Of a DNA stretch of 64,000 nt, positions 24,003-35,183 are shown one piece after another; position 1 is the stretch's first letter; each line of letters begins with the position of its first letter. The notes under the pieces are model-generated. The model was not told where the DNA came from, ran no database searches, and saw only the letters and a program-made list of their open reading frames with translations. The stretch covers positions 124,001 through 188,000 of the forward strand of contig NSJX01000026.1 in NCBI GenBank assembly GCA_002286715.1, written 5' to 3'. Origin of the DNA: Dentipellis sp. KUC8613 (taxonomy: Eukaryota > Basidiomycota > Agaricomycetes > Russulales > Hericiaceae). Made by a program: the position numbers and the translations under genes.

Positions 24003-25932
24003 AGTGTAGTAGTCGGATGAGTGGTCTAATTAGAGGAGGGCGTGTCTGAATAGGGAGTTTCCCTGGGGTTCACAGCGATGCAGGCCAAGGCAAGGTGCCA
24101 TTATATACCATGGTGCAAAGACGAAAGTAAAATGAAACAAGGTACCACAGCAACCGGTGCACGGGAGGTGGTTAATGGTTGGGATAAATGAGTCATCCGA
24201 AAGGGGTTGGCGATGAGCACATGAGCACAACTTGTTCGGGGATTGTGGATGCACGTAGCCGAGGAGGAGAACACGACATAGCAGAGCATCGTGCGCGGTC
24301 AGTTGTATTGGCCAACATCGTAAGCGCTACCAAGTCGTCAACGCCATGGCGAAGGGCTGACTAACCGTGACTGTGTCTCTGACGCGCCTCGCACGGCCCG
24401 CCCCTTTTCGTCTTTATCCTCTCAGCCTTTGCTCAACTCGAGTCTTAACGTCTCTCCAAATGCATAAGCGTCGTATCTGCTTGCGCCGTAGGACCTGCTT
24501 CATAACCTGCGTCGTGACTTGTGGCTGACTATTTTCCTGTGTAATTTGCAAGATCGCCCAATGCTTGGTAAGATCTCGCAGAGCGTCTCTATTGGCCAAG
24601 TTTTCCCGTTCCTCCGTCGCCTGCCTCAACATTCTCCAGGGAGATCTGCCAATCCGGCACATGGGTCGTGACTCTACAGCAAGCATGACCGACTTACCCA
24701 TCCGGAACTGGCCCAATGACAATTGCCGGTGCTGCGTCTAAGTAAACACCGTATTGGAAACAGGTACTCGATCGTATAGTAAACGCTCTAGACGCCATCC
24801 ATGACGATGCTGTGTCTCGGGGACCATTGCAAGACACAAAACTCGTCCATGGTACTGGCACAGTTAGTTGATCGCTTCAGACCTGCCGCCGGAGGGCAAG
24901 TCTTTCTGCGTGGGTGACCCATCCCTGAGACCAGTGTCTTCAGTGTCCTCATCTCAGTCTGCCAATACCAATAACGTTTTCGCAGGAGCCAGATAGACGA
25001 CGCGTTTCGATCGACCCACTCTGAGCAGGCTTCGAAGTCGGAATCTACCCCCACCCTGTGTGGTAACAGCAGGCTGCAGCCCATCGCCGTTCCCGACATC
25101 TCCTGCACTGAGCGATCAATTGATGCCTCCTTCCCCACAATCGCCTCGACGATATATCGAGCGCCTTTCGCCGGAAACCTCCGGCGGCCCCTGGCAAAGC
25201 GGTGCTGGGCTCGGCTACGCAGACGCAAACCACTATAAACCCCGGTCGTCTATTTTACTATGCCCTTCGGTGTCGGTCAGGTCTGGTGGTTTCATGCCCG
25301 TAGGAGCTAACAGCCTAACGCTCAACTGCGCATACGCTAATACGAAAAGAGGTGACGCGTCTCTTGTCGAAACGCGTATCCTTTCCCCCTTCCGCGGTCA
25401 TGGTAAGCTGTGTGCGAATGAACAGAAGATAATACACTGCGCACAACAGTGTATAACACTGATGACACTCTTCCTAACAATGCAGTCATCTCACTTCCGT
25501 TCGGCCTCGTGGCGATGTCCCGTATCGCAACAGACGCATGACAAGGCCGCCGGTCCGCAGAAGTAAAGTACAATGTTGCTATGAAATTACACTTGCGGTC
25601 CTACATGGCTATAGCTTTCTGTCCGGATCATTCTGTATCTGCCACGAACTGAATGTACGTGACATTATCGCATATTCGTGACACTGCTAGACCAGTGTCG
25701 ACTGCCAAGGCCCAAACCCACTCTCTGACCAAATAACGACCACTCTCTTCTTTGTTGCGATCGCAACGGAGACTCAACACCACCGTCCTCGGGGACGACA
25801 CTCCCTTCATGCCGCGGCCGGGGCCCGCAGGGCGCCCGTCGGGGCCGGCGGTGCCTTGAGCGCTTCTATGTAGCGTACCGCGGCGTGGATTCGGACTCGG
25901 ATTCGGACTCGGAGTGACGCCATCGGCCAGAT
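24003..25932. other. Gene-poor stretch of 1.9 kb between paralogues 2 and 3
   Basis: The part next to 24003 is the promoter of paralogue 2. Open frames at 24414-24722 and 24788-25228 (minus) are not recognisable and have no clear start context or splice sites. A short 12-bp direct repeat (GGATTCGGACTC-type) lies near 25890-25915. Confidence 0.4.
24101..24107 (-). promoter_or_regulatory. TATA-like box of Zn2Cys6 gene 2
   Basis: TATATAA on the minus strand, about 100 nt upstream of the ATG at 24002. Its placement is similar to that in the two other intact paralogues. Confidence 0.5.
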
Positions 25933-28224
25933 TCAGATGAGCGCGCCGGACAGGCCGATCAGCTCCTGCTGTACGCGGCCCAGCTGGTGATCTGCAACAG
26001 TGCCGCAATCAACACACGGACGTCAGCGTCGCGAATGCAGTCCCACCGAGACAACCGATGACTACTGACGGATATATGCATTGTCGGAGGCGAAAACGGA
26101 CATAGTTGCGAGGAGCTTGTCGAGGGAGACTCGGGCGTCTGCGTCGTGTTCGGGCTGGAGGGGCGCCATGCCGAGGGGCACGGAACGCACGAATACGAGC
26201 TCGCGGATGAAGACTTGGCACGCGACGGCCCACACGATCTGCCGGTGCACAAATATCCAGCATTCAGTGTCCGAATGGGTCCGCGGCGCAATACGGCCGG
26301 GTAGAAAAAAAAACGTACGCCCAGCATAGGGTTGATGATGAAAAACTCATGTGCCTGCGAGACTTCATTGGCGAGGACGATCGCCTCGGCCGAGACGAAG
26401 CACTTCACCCGGGACACCGCGTTCTGCTGCGAAAACGCGGAGTGCAGCTGGATGGACGCAGCCGCGGCGAGCAGGTGGATGCTGTGCATGTTGCGGACGA
26501 TCTCGGTTGTCGTGCCTTCCAGATTGTCCAGGGAAATCAGCTGCGACTTGAAGTCCTCGATGCGTTGGTCGAGTGAGACAAAGCTGGAGTAGAAGGCTGT
26601 CATATCTGTGACTCCTGTCAATGTGCCGGGGGTGAGCTGGAGCTCATTCGTGTGATAGATGCGATCATGGCGACGTACCTGGAGCCCAGCATGACGCGAC
26701 ATACGTAGCGCGATTAAACAGCGCGGAGGCAGCGCCCAGCTGAGCGAGTTGCGAGTGGTTCTCCCAAGGCCAGCTTGCACTGATCCCAGCGAGGAAATTC
26801 CGCAACGTACCGTGCGATCGAAAATTCGGATAGACGGGCCCCTATATTGTCAAATAGCATTAGCGCCAGACGAATGTATTATTGACCAGCATACGCACTC
26901 TCTCATACGTCTCCATGTCCAATGGCCAAGGAGTATCGATTTGCGAACCAGACGTATCGCTGTTGGCGATAATGAGGGGCGCGCCGAATGCGACGGCCCA
27001 GCAGCAGTCTATCGTGAACACTGCCCACATGCCGTTGATTCTCTCGCCCTCATCGACTTGATCTCGGGGTTCGGCGAGCTTGAGCGGCGTGATGTCCACA
27101 AAGCTAAGCAGATTATTGGGTGCTTTGGCGGATCTGATCTGGTGGAACCCGCAGACCATGGCGAGCGACGCCGCTGAATTGGATTGATGCCTCCCTTCGA
27201 TGTACAGGCCGACCTGGTAATGGTACATCGCGAGAAGAATGTGCGCCTGGATGACTTGTACGGCCTGGTGTGACGAGGTACCTGCTAAGCTGGCTCCAAT
27301 CGTGCAGAGGGCACGGGACAGGAACACGCTCTCGTCCACGAGGATATCGCTGCTGCTTTGTCGCAGAATTGTAGTGCCGAGTAGGTACACAGCATTCGCG
27401 AGAGCAGGTATGGGCCTGTCGATGTGACCTTCTGGTAGTTGGAGAAGCGCATTGCAGAAACGATCGGCGTGCATGAACCACCCGAGTTGTGAACTGTGTG
27501 CGAAGAAGGCATCCAGTCTGGATCAAAGGAGGGTCAAAACTGAGAATCCAGCGAATCTAGAGCGCGGCTGCACCCACAGCTGTGATGCAACATCTGTCGT
27601 TAGATCTTCGCCTCTTTCAAAGGAAGCAAAACGGTAATCTAGAGGAGAGGTCATTGTTGATGTAAGGGGACATCTGGGTGGGAAGGAGGGCTGAAGCGCA
27701 CCATCGGCGAAACTTGTCGAACTTGAAGCATCAGGGGAGTAACTAAGCTCCGATGAAGATGCAGCGGGGACCATCATGCGTCCCAAGGTCGGTGACTGCT
27801 GCCCAGGGCGCGGAGTCCCGGAAAGCGGATCGTGGAGCGGGACGGGTCCCAAAGCCGGCGCATTGTCGGGGTATTCGAGCTCCCTAATTCGGGCCTCCAG
27901 CATGGCAATGTTCTCCTCGAGCACCTGTGTTCGACTGCGGGTCTGAACGTCCTTGTACCCGCACTCCTCGGGGCGACCCGCCCCAGAACACTTGCCGCAG
28001 ACGGGCCTGGCGCCATCACATCTCTACAGCCCGAGAGTTGGGTGGATTTCGCTTCGTCACAAATAAATTCGCACCAATTTGCGTCGTCTGCGGGGAGTCC
28101 ATACATAATAAATCAGAGCTGAGCAAGGGGAAAACAAGGACACATACCGGCAGTTCCTGCATGCAAAGCCCCTAGTGATAGGTGCTTGTCTGTCGGTGGA
28201 TTGAAAGGGGGTTGCCATGTTCAT
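25933..28224 (-). CDS. Zn2Cys6 (fungal-specific) transcription factor, paralogue 3
   Basis: The start is ATG 28224 (a second in-frame ATG lies at 28218) and the stop TGA at 25933-25935. The zinc cluster is GFACRNC, then micro-exon 28075-28087 (RRKL), then RCDGARPVCGKC; the basic residue after the fifth Cys is replaced by SGAG. It is followed by the coiled coil (MLEENIAMLEARIRELE), a Ser/Pro linker, the fungal-specific TF domain (ALANAVYLLGT; VDEGERINGMWAVFTIDCCWAV; GSQIDTPWPLDMETYER) and a helical C-terminal half ending HQLGRVQQELIGLSGALI. In sequence it is closer to paralogue 1 than to paralogue 2 (for example the shared SIHLLAAAA and QLHSAFSQQN). About 600 residues; targets unknown. Confidence 0.86.
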
Positions 28225-29903
28225 AGGAGCGATGCACCGTGATCGTGGCAAGTAGATGTATGTACAAAGAAGCTAAGACTCAGCGATACCCTGGTCAAGG
28301 TTTATATTGAGGATCATGCACTGAACACGCCTACAGGAATGCCCAGATCTCTAGCTGCGGGGAGCTAGCCTCGGACCAGGCGTGGGCGGATTAACCTTTC
28401 CCGGCTGAATTCATTCAAGGTTCGCTTCTGCCAGTTTGGTTCTGCCCGTGTAACTTGTGCGGCGGAAGTCGGGGAAGAGAGGCAGGATGTTGGGAACTTA
28501 GTGTGGACCGTTGGGTAGGCGAGTGGCCGACGGGAGGCGTGTACCAAGCATGGCCCGGGAGCCTTGGAGGCGGGGTTGAAGGGTATGGCCAGAAGCAGCT
28601 TGACCGCATCATGAGGCTCCCGTTCCGGTCGGAGCCATGGATTGCGTTGTTTATTTATTTAAGTTGATCTTGTCGTCGAAGTTGTATCACACGCTCCGAA
28701 AATATTTGTCCAAGTTCTTGGCTACTTTGATGTTCCAATTCTCAAGCACGCATTATACTGCAGCCCGTGAAATATACTTTCCCTAGCCGCTGTGCTCCAG
28801 AAGTCCTCAAAAGCATCGTAGCGGATGCAACGACAAAAAACATGTATATCAAGATTCCTGCCGTACAAAAGCAAAAATACATCAAAGTGCCACGGCATCC
28901 AGCTTCTATCTTGGTTTGACCCGTTGCAACGTCGACATATCGCAAAAACACCATGCAAGGAAGAAAGGAAGGCCGTGGAGCTGTCAGATGTTTACGGCGG
29001 AAATGTTCCAGGGTACACACTAAAGGGGGCCTACCGGAGTTAGATACCATCGAGGGACGCATGCATGCTTGGCCCGAGGCGATAGCATGAAGCCCTGGCA
29101 CCAAAAGCCAGGGCGACGCAAAGCAGCACTACAGATTGTGCCTGCCACCGTGAGCACGAGCTTCGGGAAGTAGCCGCTACGTGCGATATGAAGGTGGAAG
29201 TGGCGGCCGCGGGAACCTTATACAGCATAGAGCGAGAGAAGATCCGGACGGGACAACGGGGCGATATACAACGGTCAACGGTGTTCAACGTGATAGACTT
29301 CTTATACGAATTCTGCTGGAGAACTTCGGCCCGCAGTGCTTCTATGATGGGATGAATTTCGCGCCCCAATGCGCATGGTCACCCCGCACGTTTGCTGGGG
29401 CTCGAAATCCCAGACACGGTGGCATCGTCCACGGTGATTAAAGCTCGTGAGCTTGTGACGAGAAATAGAAGCACGTATTAGGAACCCAGGATGGTACAAA
29501 GTCACACGATTGATGTGCGAGGCGATAGCTGGCGGTTCTCCAGGCTTGATAGGCTTGATACCAGCGCCGGACTAACGGCCAAGGCGCAGCTTGAGGATCA
29601 TTTATCGTTGGCGTGGGCAATGCGGACGTCGGGCATCCTCACCCACACTGTGGACGGACGACGACGATCTCGGATAGATATAATATCAGAGATCAACGGT
29701 CAAAAAAATATGTGTACAAAGTATACATGTGAGAGCACCCACCACGAATCCTCGTCGACTTCAACCAACGTGTATGATACATACTGTACAAATAATATAC
29801 CGAGCCGCTTCCGGCCGTTGAAACTGCTTCTCCTGGGGCCGCTAGTCTTGTATGTGCACAAAGCTCAGAAGGGGGTATCGAGGTCGAGCTGGCAGGCAAG
29901 CAA
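28225..29903. other. Gene-poor stretch of 1.7 kb
   Basis: The part next to 28225 holds the promoter of paralogue 3. The remainder up to the BTB gene has only short, unrecognised frames. Confidence 0.4.
28301..28306 (-). promoter_or_regulatory. TATA box of Zn2Cys6 gene 3
   Basis: TATAAA on the minus strand, about 78 nt upstream of the ATG at 28224. Confidence 0.5.
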
Positions 29904-30902
29904 TCAGAGAATCCCCTCACAGGCGGATCGCACTAATAAAGCAACACGCACCTCCGAAATCCGTCGCTCCATCTCCGCCTTGAAAGTCTCGTTGAAGGCG
30001 TCCATAGCAGGAATCACGTCCTGCTCACAGACATCACACGCCTGGGCCTCGCGTATCGTCGGCACGAGCAGCCGCGCGGACGTCACCGTGTCCGGGCGAG
30101 GATCCTGCCGCAGCGCAGCATGCAGCCTGCGCATGTGGTCCGTCCACCACCCAGCCACCGCCGAGGCGCACGCGTTCTCGGGCTTCGCGAAATAGACAAC
30201 GCCCCGCTCGTCGCGCACGCACGCGCACCGCCCCGCCGCGCCGGCGATGGGGAAGTCGAGCTGGGCGGGCCCCAGCCAGTGGTTCCAGAAGAGCGCGACG
30301 ACGCCGACGGCGGCGCGGCGGCGCTGCTGGTAGTCCTCGAGCACCCAGAACGCCTCCGCGGGCACGTCCTGGATCTCCGGGAAATACGACGGCCCGAAGA
30401 TCGAGTGCCCCATCGCGGTGTGGCGGGCGGCGATCAGCGCCATGTCCTTCCACTGGTGCAGCCAGGCCACGGCAAAGACCCGCTCCGGGGTGTGTGGGGC
30501 GAGCACCTCGAGCTTGTGCTTCAGGAGCGGCACGGCGCCCGGCAGGTCGTACTTCCGCACCATGTTCAGCGCGGTCTTGATGTCGTCGAAGTGCTCGAGC
30601 ACGGGCAGGCACGTCGGGGCGTAGAGGAAGCCTAGCACGATCTGGAGTGCGTGTTGGTCTTCCGTCATGTTAAGGACGGGGAGCCCCCGGGGGGTGGCGT
30701 CGAGGGGCGGCTGGGGAATGGAGAACATGTGGCGGAAGACAGGAGAGGACGTGGAAAGGATGAGCTGGTGGACGTGGAAGTCGACCTTGTCGCTGGAGCG
30801 TAGGACGATGTCGGCGTCGGCGTAGCGAAATGCGGCGACCTTGACTTCACGGCGCATGAGGGGCCCTGGTGCCAAAGAGTCGGGTGGTTTGGGGTCTGGC
30901 AT
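29904..30902 (-). CDS. BTB/POZ-domain protein, single exon
   Basis: An uninterrupted frame of 332 codons from ATG 30902 to TGA 29904-29906. The N-terminal half is a BTB fold: AFRYADADIVLRSSDKVDFHVHQLILSTSSPVF is split here by residue limits, but the core DIVLRSSD, FHVHQLILSTSSPVFRHMF and FLYAPTCLP segments are clear. It is followed by a BACK-like helical segment (DIKTALNMVRKYDLPGAV; LLKHKLEVLAP). The C-terminal half, with three Cys-containing stretches (AGRCACVRD; ACDVCEQDV), matches nothing I recognise. This architecture is abundant and expanded in agaricomycetes. BTB domains mediate dimerisation or bind cullin-3, but no specific role can be assigned. The last codons contain a GTGCGT that could be a donor, so the C-terminus may differ. 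Confidence 0.8.
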   Translation of the reverse strand: MPDPKPPDSLAPGPLMRREVKVAAFRYADADIVLRSSDKVDFHVHQLILSTSSPVFRHMFSIPQPPLDATPRGLPVLNMTEDQHALQIVLGFLYAPTCLPVLEHFDDIKTALNMVRKYDLPGAVPLLKHKLEVLAPHTPERVFAVAWLHQWKDMALIAARHTAMGHSIFGPSYFPEIQDVPAEAFWVLEDYQQRRRAAVGVVALFWNHWLGPAQLDFPIAGAAGRCACVRDERGVVYFAKPENACASAVAGWWTDHMRRLHAALRQDPRPDTVTSARLLVPTIREAQACDVCEQDVIPAMDAFNETFKAEMERRISEVRVALLVRSACEGIL

Positions 30903-32713
30903 GGCTCGAGGAGGCGGGGAGGATGGGGGATAGAGACGAGGCAAGGGATGAGATAGCTGTGGTGGAGCTGCTTTTGTCCGGCTCGCGTCGCTTGCCGTCG
31001 TGTGTCATACCACGAATAAAAGAACCACATTTGAGCCGCTACACTCGGGACGACGAGATGTCCTTGGCCATCCGAGGAAACAACAGAGGTCTTGACGGCT
31101 CAGTTGGGTTGGAAAACATGGTGCTGACGACGTCGGCTAAATTTCCAGTCCATCTCGGATCCCCCCTGGTCCTGCCACACTCTCCCACGTACCCCCACTC
31201 CGACTGGGCCACCAGACATTATCCCAAACACTGAACGCTCGTTTTCAAGAAAAAACTCGCGCAGATATTCCGAGACGTCATCATGACCAATGCACTGTGG
31301 TGCTCAACCAGGCCGCTCCTTCCCATACGCCCCCTAGCGGCATCTGCGCTCTGGAACCCGAAATTCGACCGTCAGCCTCGCGAAGCATAGGTCTGTAGCT
31401 CGTAGTATAATCCGGTGAGTGGTTCCATGACTTGGGGAAACTGGAGATAAGCTCCACCTATTCATCCAACAGATTGGTATCAAGAAAGTAGACGAGCACT
31501 GTGCACGATAGCACATACCTCTTGGATGGTACGCCTGGTCTATTTTCCAGCGGACGCCGTTGAAACCGTCCGCCGTCTTATTTGCGGCACATATACAGCA
31601 GTCGCCGTACATTTCGTAGCCTCAAAGTCGTCCTAAGCTGAAGGCGTTGGTATCCAACACTGAACGCGGCCTAATTTGGACGCCCGCAGAATTCCTCGGT
31701 CCATTGGCCAGCGGCAGGGCACAGTCGTCGTCGCGGTGAGTACCCTTTTCCAGGAGATTGTCCTCGTCCAATTATCGCGAGGTTTCAGGTTACCGGATCC
31801 AGGGGGAGGCCTAGATGGTAGGAAGTATAGTATCCTTTTTAATTTAATTTAATTTTTGCCAGTCAGCAAGCAAAGCTTCAGCGGGCTGTCGCTCTTGAGC
31901 TGAGACCTATATCGTGTTCGTTTTCGCGATATACCTCATGGAAACACGCTGAATTCGTGCAAGCGCCCGTCCCGTCAACACAGGGGGCGACCAGTTAGGG
32001 TTGGACATGGTGGGTGGCGCGGATTGGCGGCAGCCGTGAGGTGCAATGCCAGCCTGGAACGGTGGAGGTGGTACAGTGCTCGAACTGTAGGGACAAGAGC
32101 AGTAGTGAGGCGCTTGGGACTGCTTGGAGTAGGAGTGTAAGTACGCACCAGGATACCAAGCAGGGCGGTCCCGAGCAAAGTGAGGTGGTCTCGTCCTCCT
32201 CATCCTGCGAGAGACTTTGCTACCCTAGACCTGAAGATGCTGTGGATGTGCCTGTGGATGTTGACCTGTCGCCCAGTGGATGTGTCGCTGGGGTGTCAGG
32301 TAATAGATAACACAGAGATTCCATTCTGTGCTGCCCATCGCGATCGGAAGCCTTTGAGTGGGAGCTCAACCAGTGTCTTCAACGACAACGTCATGGTGAG
32401 CACTGATAGCGTCCAAGGGCAACGACGAGGGGGTCGTGAACAGCAGCAAGTAGACGATGAACAGAGGCAAGAGGACAGTGGAGCGTCGAAGAGCCCGTGG
32501 TGCAGGTGAGAAACGCTCGCCGCGCACTGTAATTGGCAGACTCCGTCAGTCCCGCGAGGGCTGGTCTCCGTCTCCGCGAGCCGCGACCGTCCCCCGCGAG
32601 CCTGCGTCCCAGTCTTCGTGAGCACCCTCGCACGCCATGTCCACGTCAACGGCTATCACCCTAGCTGTGCTTTCTCTGTCCCCCGTGACAACTCCGGTCT
32701 GCTTGCGTGGCGG
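30903..32713. other. Gene-free stretch before the tandem repeats
   Basis: About 1.8 kb holding the promoter side of the BTB gene, an AT-rich run at about 31838-31858 (repeated TTTAA) and several short unrecognised frames. No gene is supported. Confidence 0.4.
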
Positions 32714-34400
32714 GCAGGGACTCGGGATTCGGTCCCAGACCCATCACTTTGCTTCGCCTCACGTCCGGATCCAACCGGCCTCTTCGTCTCCTCTCTGGCT
32801 GTCTTTTCTCGATGGCACGGACGCCCTGTCCTCAAGAGATCAAGTCTCATCGCTAACGCACCCTCGCTCACCTCAACGCAAGCCGCCTCCTCGTGCCACA
32901 GTTCTCCATGATACGCTGCGCCTCAGACTACCACCTAATAGTAACCGCACGCTATACCATCCAACGGGTCACGTTCTCAGACAGGGGATTCCTCTGAGGG
33001 GCGAGCTTTGACGAGATGACACGAACGCCCGTTATGTTGGAGCGAGGCGCTGGCCCGCTCTGGATATAGGCAATCGACAGTTGCTGGACAGGGCCTAGAG
33101 CCCCAGGCCTCCTGTGGCCTCAGGAGGAGCTCAGCTGGCTATTTGGGGCTATGGTGTAAGAGGGAAGGACACCGCGAGACGTTATAGGCTGCGGCGAGAA
33201 AGTCGGAGGAGCGGCGTCAGATCCATCGCATTTCCCCCTCACCCCCGCGTCGAACGGGTCCCTTCGTCTCCACACATTTTTTCCCCTGGACATTTTGTCT
33301 CAATGGTACGGGCGCCCCATCCGCAGGAGACCAAGCCTGTCACTGCCCATCTCGAAGCAAGCGCAACCTCCCCGTGTCACAGTCCCCGCCGATACGTCGC
33401 ACCTCAGACCGCCACCTATCTGCGCCGCTATATTATTCAGCGGATCACATTCTGGGACGGGAGATCACTCCGGGGGGCGAGCGTTGACGGGATGGCATGA
33501 ACGCTCACGATGCTGGAACGGCACGTTCGTAAAGGCAATGGTCAGTTGATGGACGTGTGGCTCTAGCCTGAGCTTAGCTAGCCATTCGGGTCCACGGTGC
33601 AGGAGGGAAGGACACCGCGAGGCGTAGGAAGCAAGGGGAAAGCTAGAGAAGTGATCTCAAATTCATTAGTTTCGTCCCTCACGTCCATGTCGAACGGGTC
33701 CCGTCGACCCCTCATACTTTCCCCTTGGTCATCTCATCTCGACGGCATGGATGTCCCAGCTCCAATTAGCCAAACCCGGACCCTCACTGCCCGCCCATCC
33801 GCCGACCGCAAAGCAAATGCCGTCGTCTCACGTTACGATACCCGCAGATATCGTCGTCAGCTTTGGATCCGCTACTACACCATCCAGCGGTCATGATTTC
33901 GGACGGGGGATTACTGCGAGGAGTGAGCCTGGACGGGACGACATTAATGCCCGCGTTGTTGGAGCGAGGCGCAGGCTGGCATTGCGCGTAAGCAGTGGAT
34001 AGGCTTTAAAAAACCTGCGGTCGCCTCAGCTAGAGCTTAGCTGGGCATTTGGAACCACGGTGGAGGAAGGCAGGACGCCGTGGGCGAGACGCTAACGTCT
34101 AACGCTGGGTTCGTCATGTTTACCTGAAGCAAGCGCCACCGTCTTGCGTTATAGTGCTCGTCGAAACCCTTTGCCTCAGACCATCGCCAGTTTTGGATTC
34201 GCCGCTACACCATCCAGCGGTCACAATTCCGCACGGGGGGATTACTCTCAGGAGCAGGATTTGGCGGGACAGTGCTGGCATGGACGAGGTCCGAAGAGCG
34301 CAGTGGTGCGTTGGAGTGTTGGCTCGCCTCCTCCACAGCCTTTGGTTTGTCGTCATTTGGAGCGCGGCGCCGGCTGGTTCTGCATATACATATGCGTCTG
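32714..34400. repeat. Four diverged tandem repeat units of about 330-480 bp
   Basis: The same block order recurs four times. A landmark of the type GCTACACCATCCAGCGG followed by a GGACGGGGGATTACT-type segment occurs near 32951, 33430, 33871 and 34204. In units 1-3 it is preceded by CTCACGTCC...GAACGGGTCCC...CTCGATGGCACGGACG-type sequence and followed by a GGAGCGAGGCGC-type segment and, between units, GAGGGAAGGACACCGCGAG. Approximate unit starts are 32714, 33238, 33680 and 34118; the fourth is shortened. Units differ at many positions, so the array is old. No protein is encoded across it. Confidence 0.8.
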
Positions 34401-34439
34401 GAGGCTGGAGCGGTGTGGTCCAGATCCGCTCTCGCAGGC

Positions 34440-34710
34440 GTCATGTTCTCAGGCCACCGCGGGCGGTCCATTATTAGCGCTCTTGCATTTGCTTTTGCGG
34501 TGTCCATCTCGTCGTCGTTGTTGCTCGTGGTGATGCTGGAGTGGAGGCTCGACATTGTTCAGAAAGCTCCGTTGTACGTCGTATTCTTAGGCCACCGCGG
34601 ACGGCCCATTACTAGCGCTCTTGCTTTTGCTTTTGCAGTGTCCATGGCATCTCGCTGTCGTTGTCGCTCGTGGTGGTGCTGGGGTGGAGGTTCGACGGAG
34701 TCCGCGCCCA
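34440..34710. repeat. 138-bp direct tandem duplication
   Basis: Sequence at 34440-34577 is repeated at 34578 to about 34710. Both copies begin GTC-TATTCT-type sequence, then AGGCCACCGCGG, CGGCCCATTA-TAGCGCTC, TTGCTTTTGC-GTGTCCAT and a GTTG-CGCTCGTGGTG segment. The copies are much more alike than the adjoining tandem units, so this duplication is younger. Confidence 0.78.
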
Positions 34711-35183
34711 GAACTCCGCGCCCAGAACTCTTGCAGCGTCCCGCTGAACTCAACTGGCTAACTGAGGCCGCGGCCCGCGGAGGAAGGATGGACATTTGCC
34801 ACGAGACCTAGTTGAAGAGTACAGCAAGACCGCTGGGCCACAGGGCTTGCATACGGAAAGTAGTGCTGCATACAGCAAAGGTGAGTAAAATACGTCGCAC
34901 GATTATGGTGGAAATTCTTTGCAGACTCTCTGATGTTTGGGGCGAGACACCTACGAAGTAGAGGACAGCAGACTACCTAGCACTCGCACAGCTCCCCCTA
35001 TGATATACTTTAAAGGCACCCCGAGAAGACTTCGCATACTACTTCACTCTGGTTCCGGTCACTACCGAGAATCCGTCCACCCAGATCATCGATCAGATGC
35101 AAGGCAAGTGTATCCTAGCTATCGTACAGCGACAGTCCTACAAGCACAGTCCACCAACACCACGCCCCAACTACCAGCCCGAC
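34711..35183. other. Spacer downstream of the chitinase gene
   Basis: About 0.47 kb between the repeat region and the stop codon of the minus-strand chitinase gene. No gene is seen. Confidence 0.4.

Noticed and set aside
24414..25228. Two minus-strand frames between transcription factor paralogues 2 and 3
   Set aside because: No start context, splice sites or recognisable domain; they could be relics but cannot be supported.
30034..30635. Open frames overlapping the BTB gene on both strands
   Set aside because: Shadows of a GC-rich exon with Ala/Arg-rich translations; the BTB frame is the real one.
32714..34400. Possible CRISPR array from the repeated units
   Set aside because: Repeats are long, diverged and contiguous without unique spacers, and the genome is eukaryotic.
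34144..34811. Plus-strand frames of 107-179 codons in the repeat region
   Set aside because: They run through non-coding repeat units, differ between units and have no domain; they are probably chance frames in GC-rich repeats.
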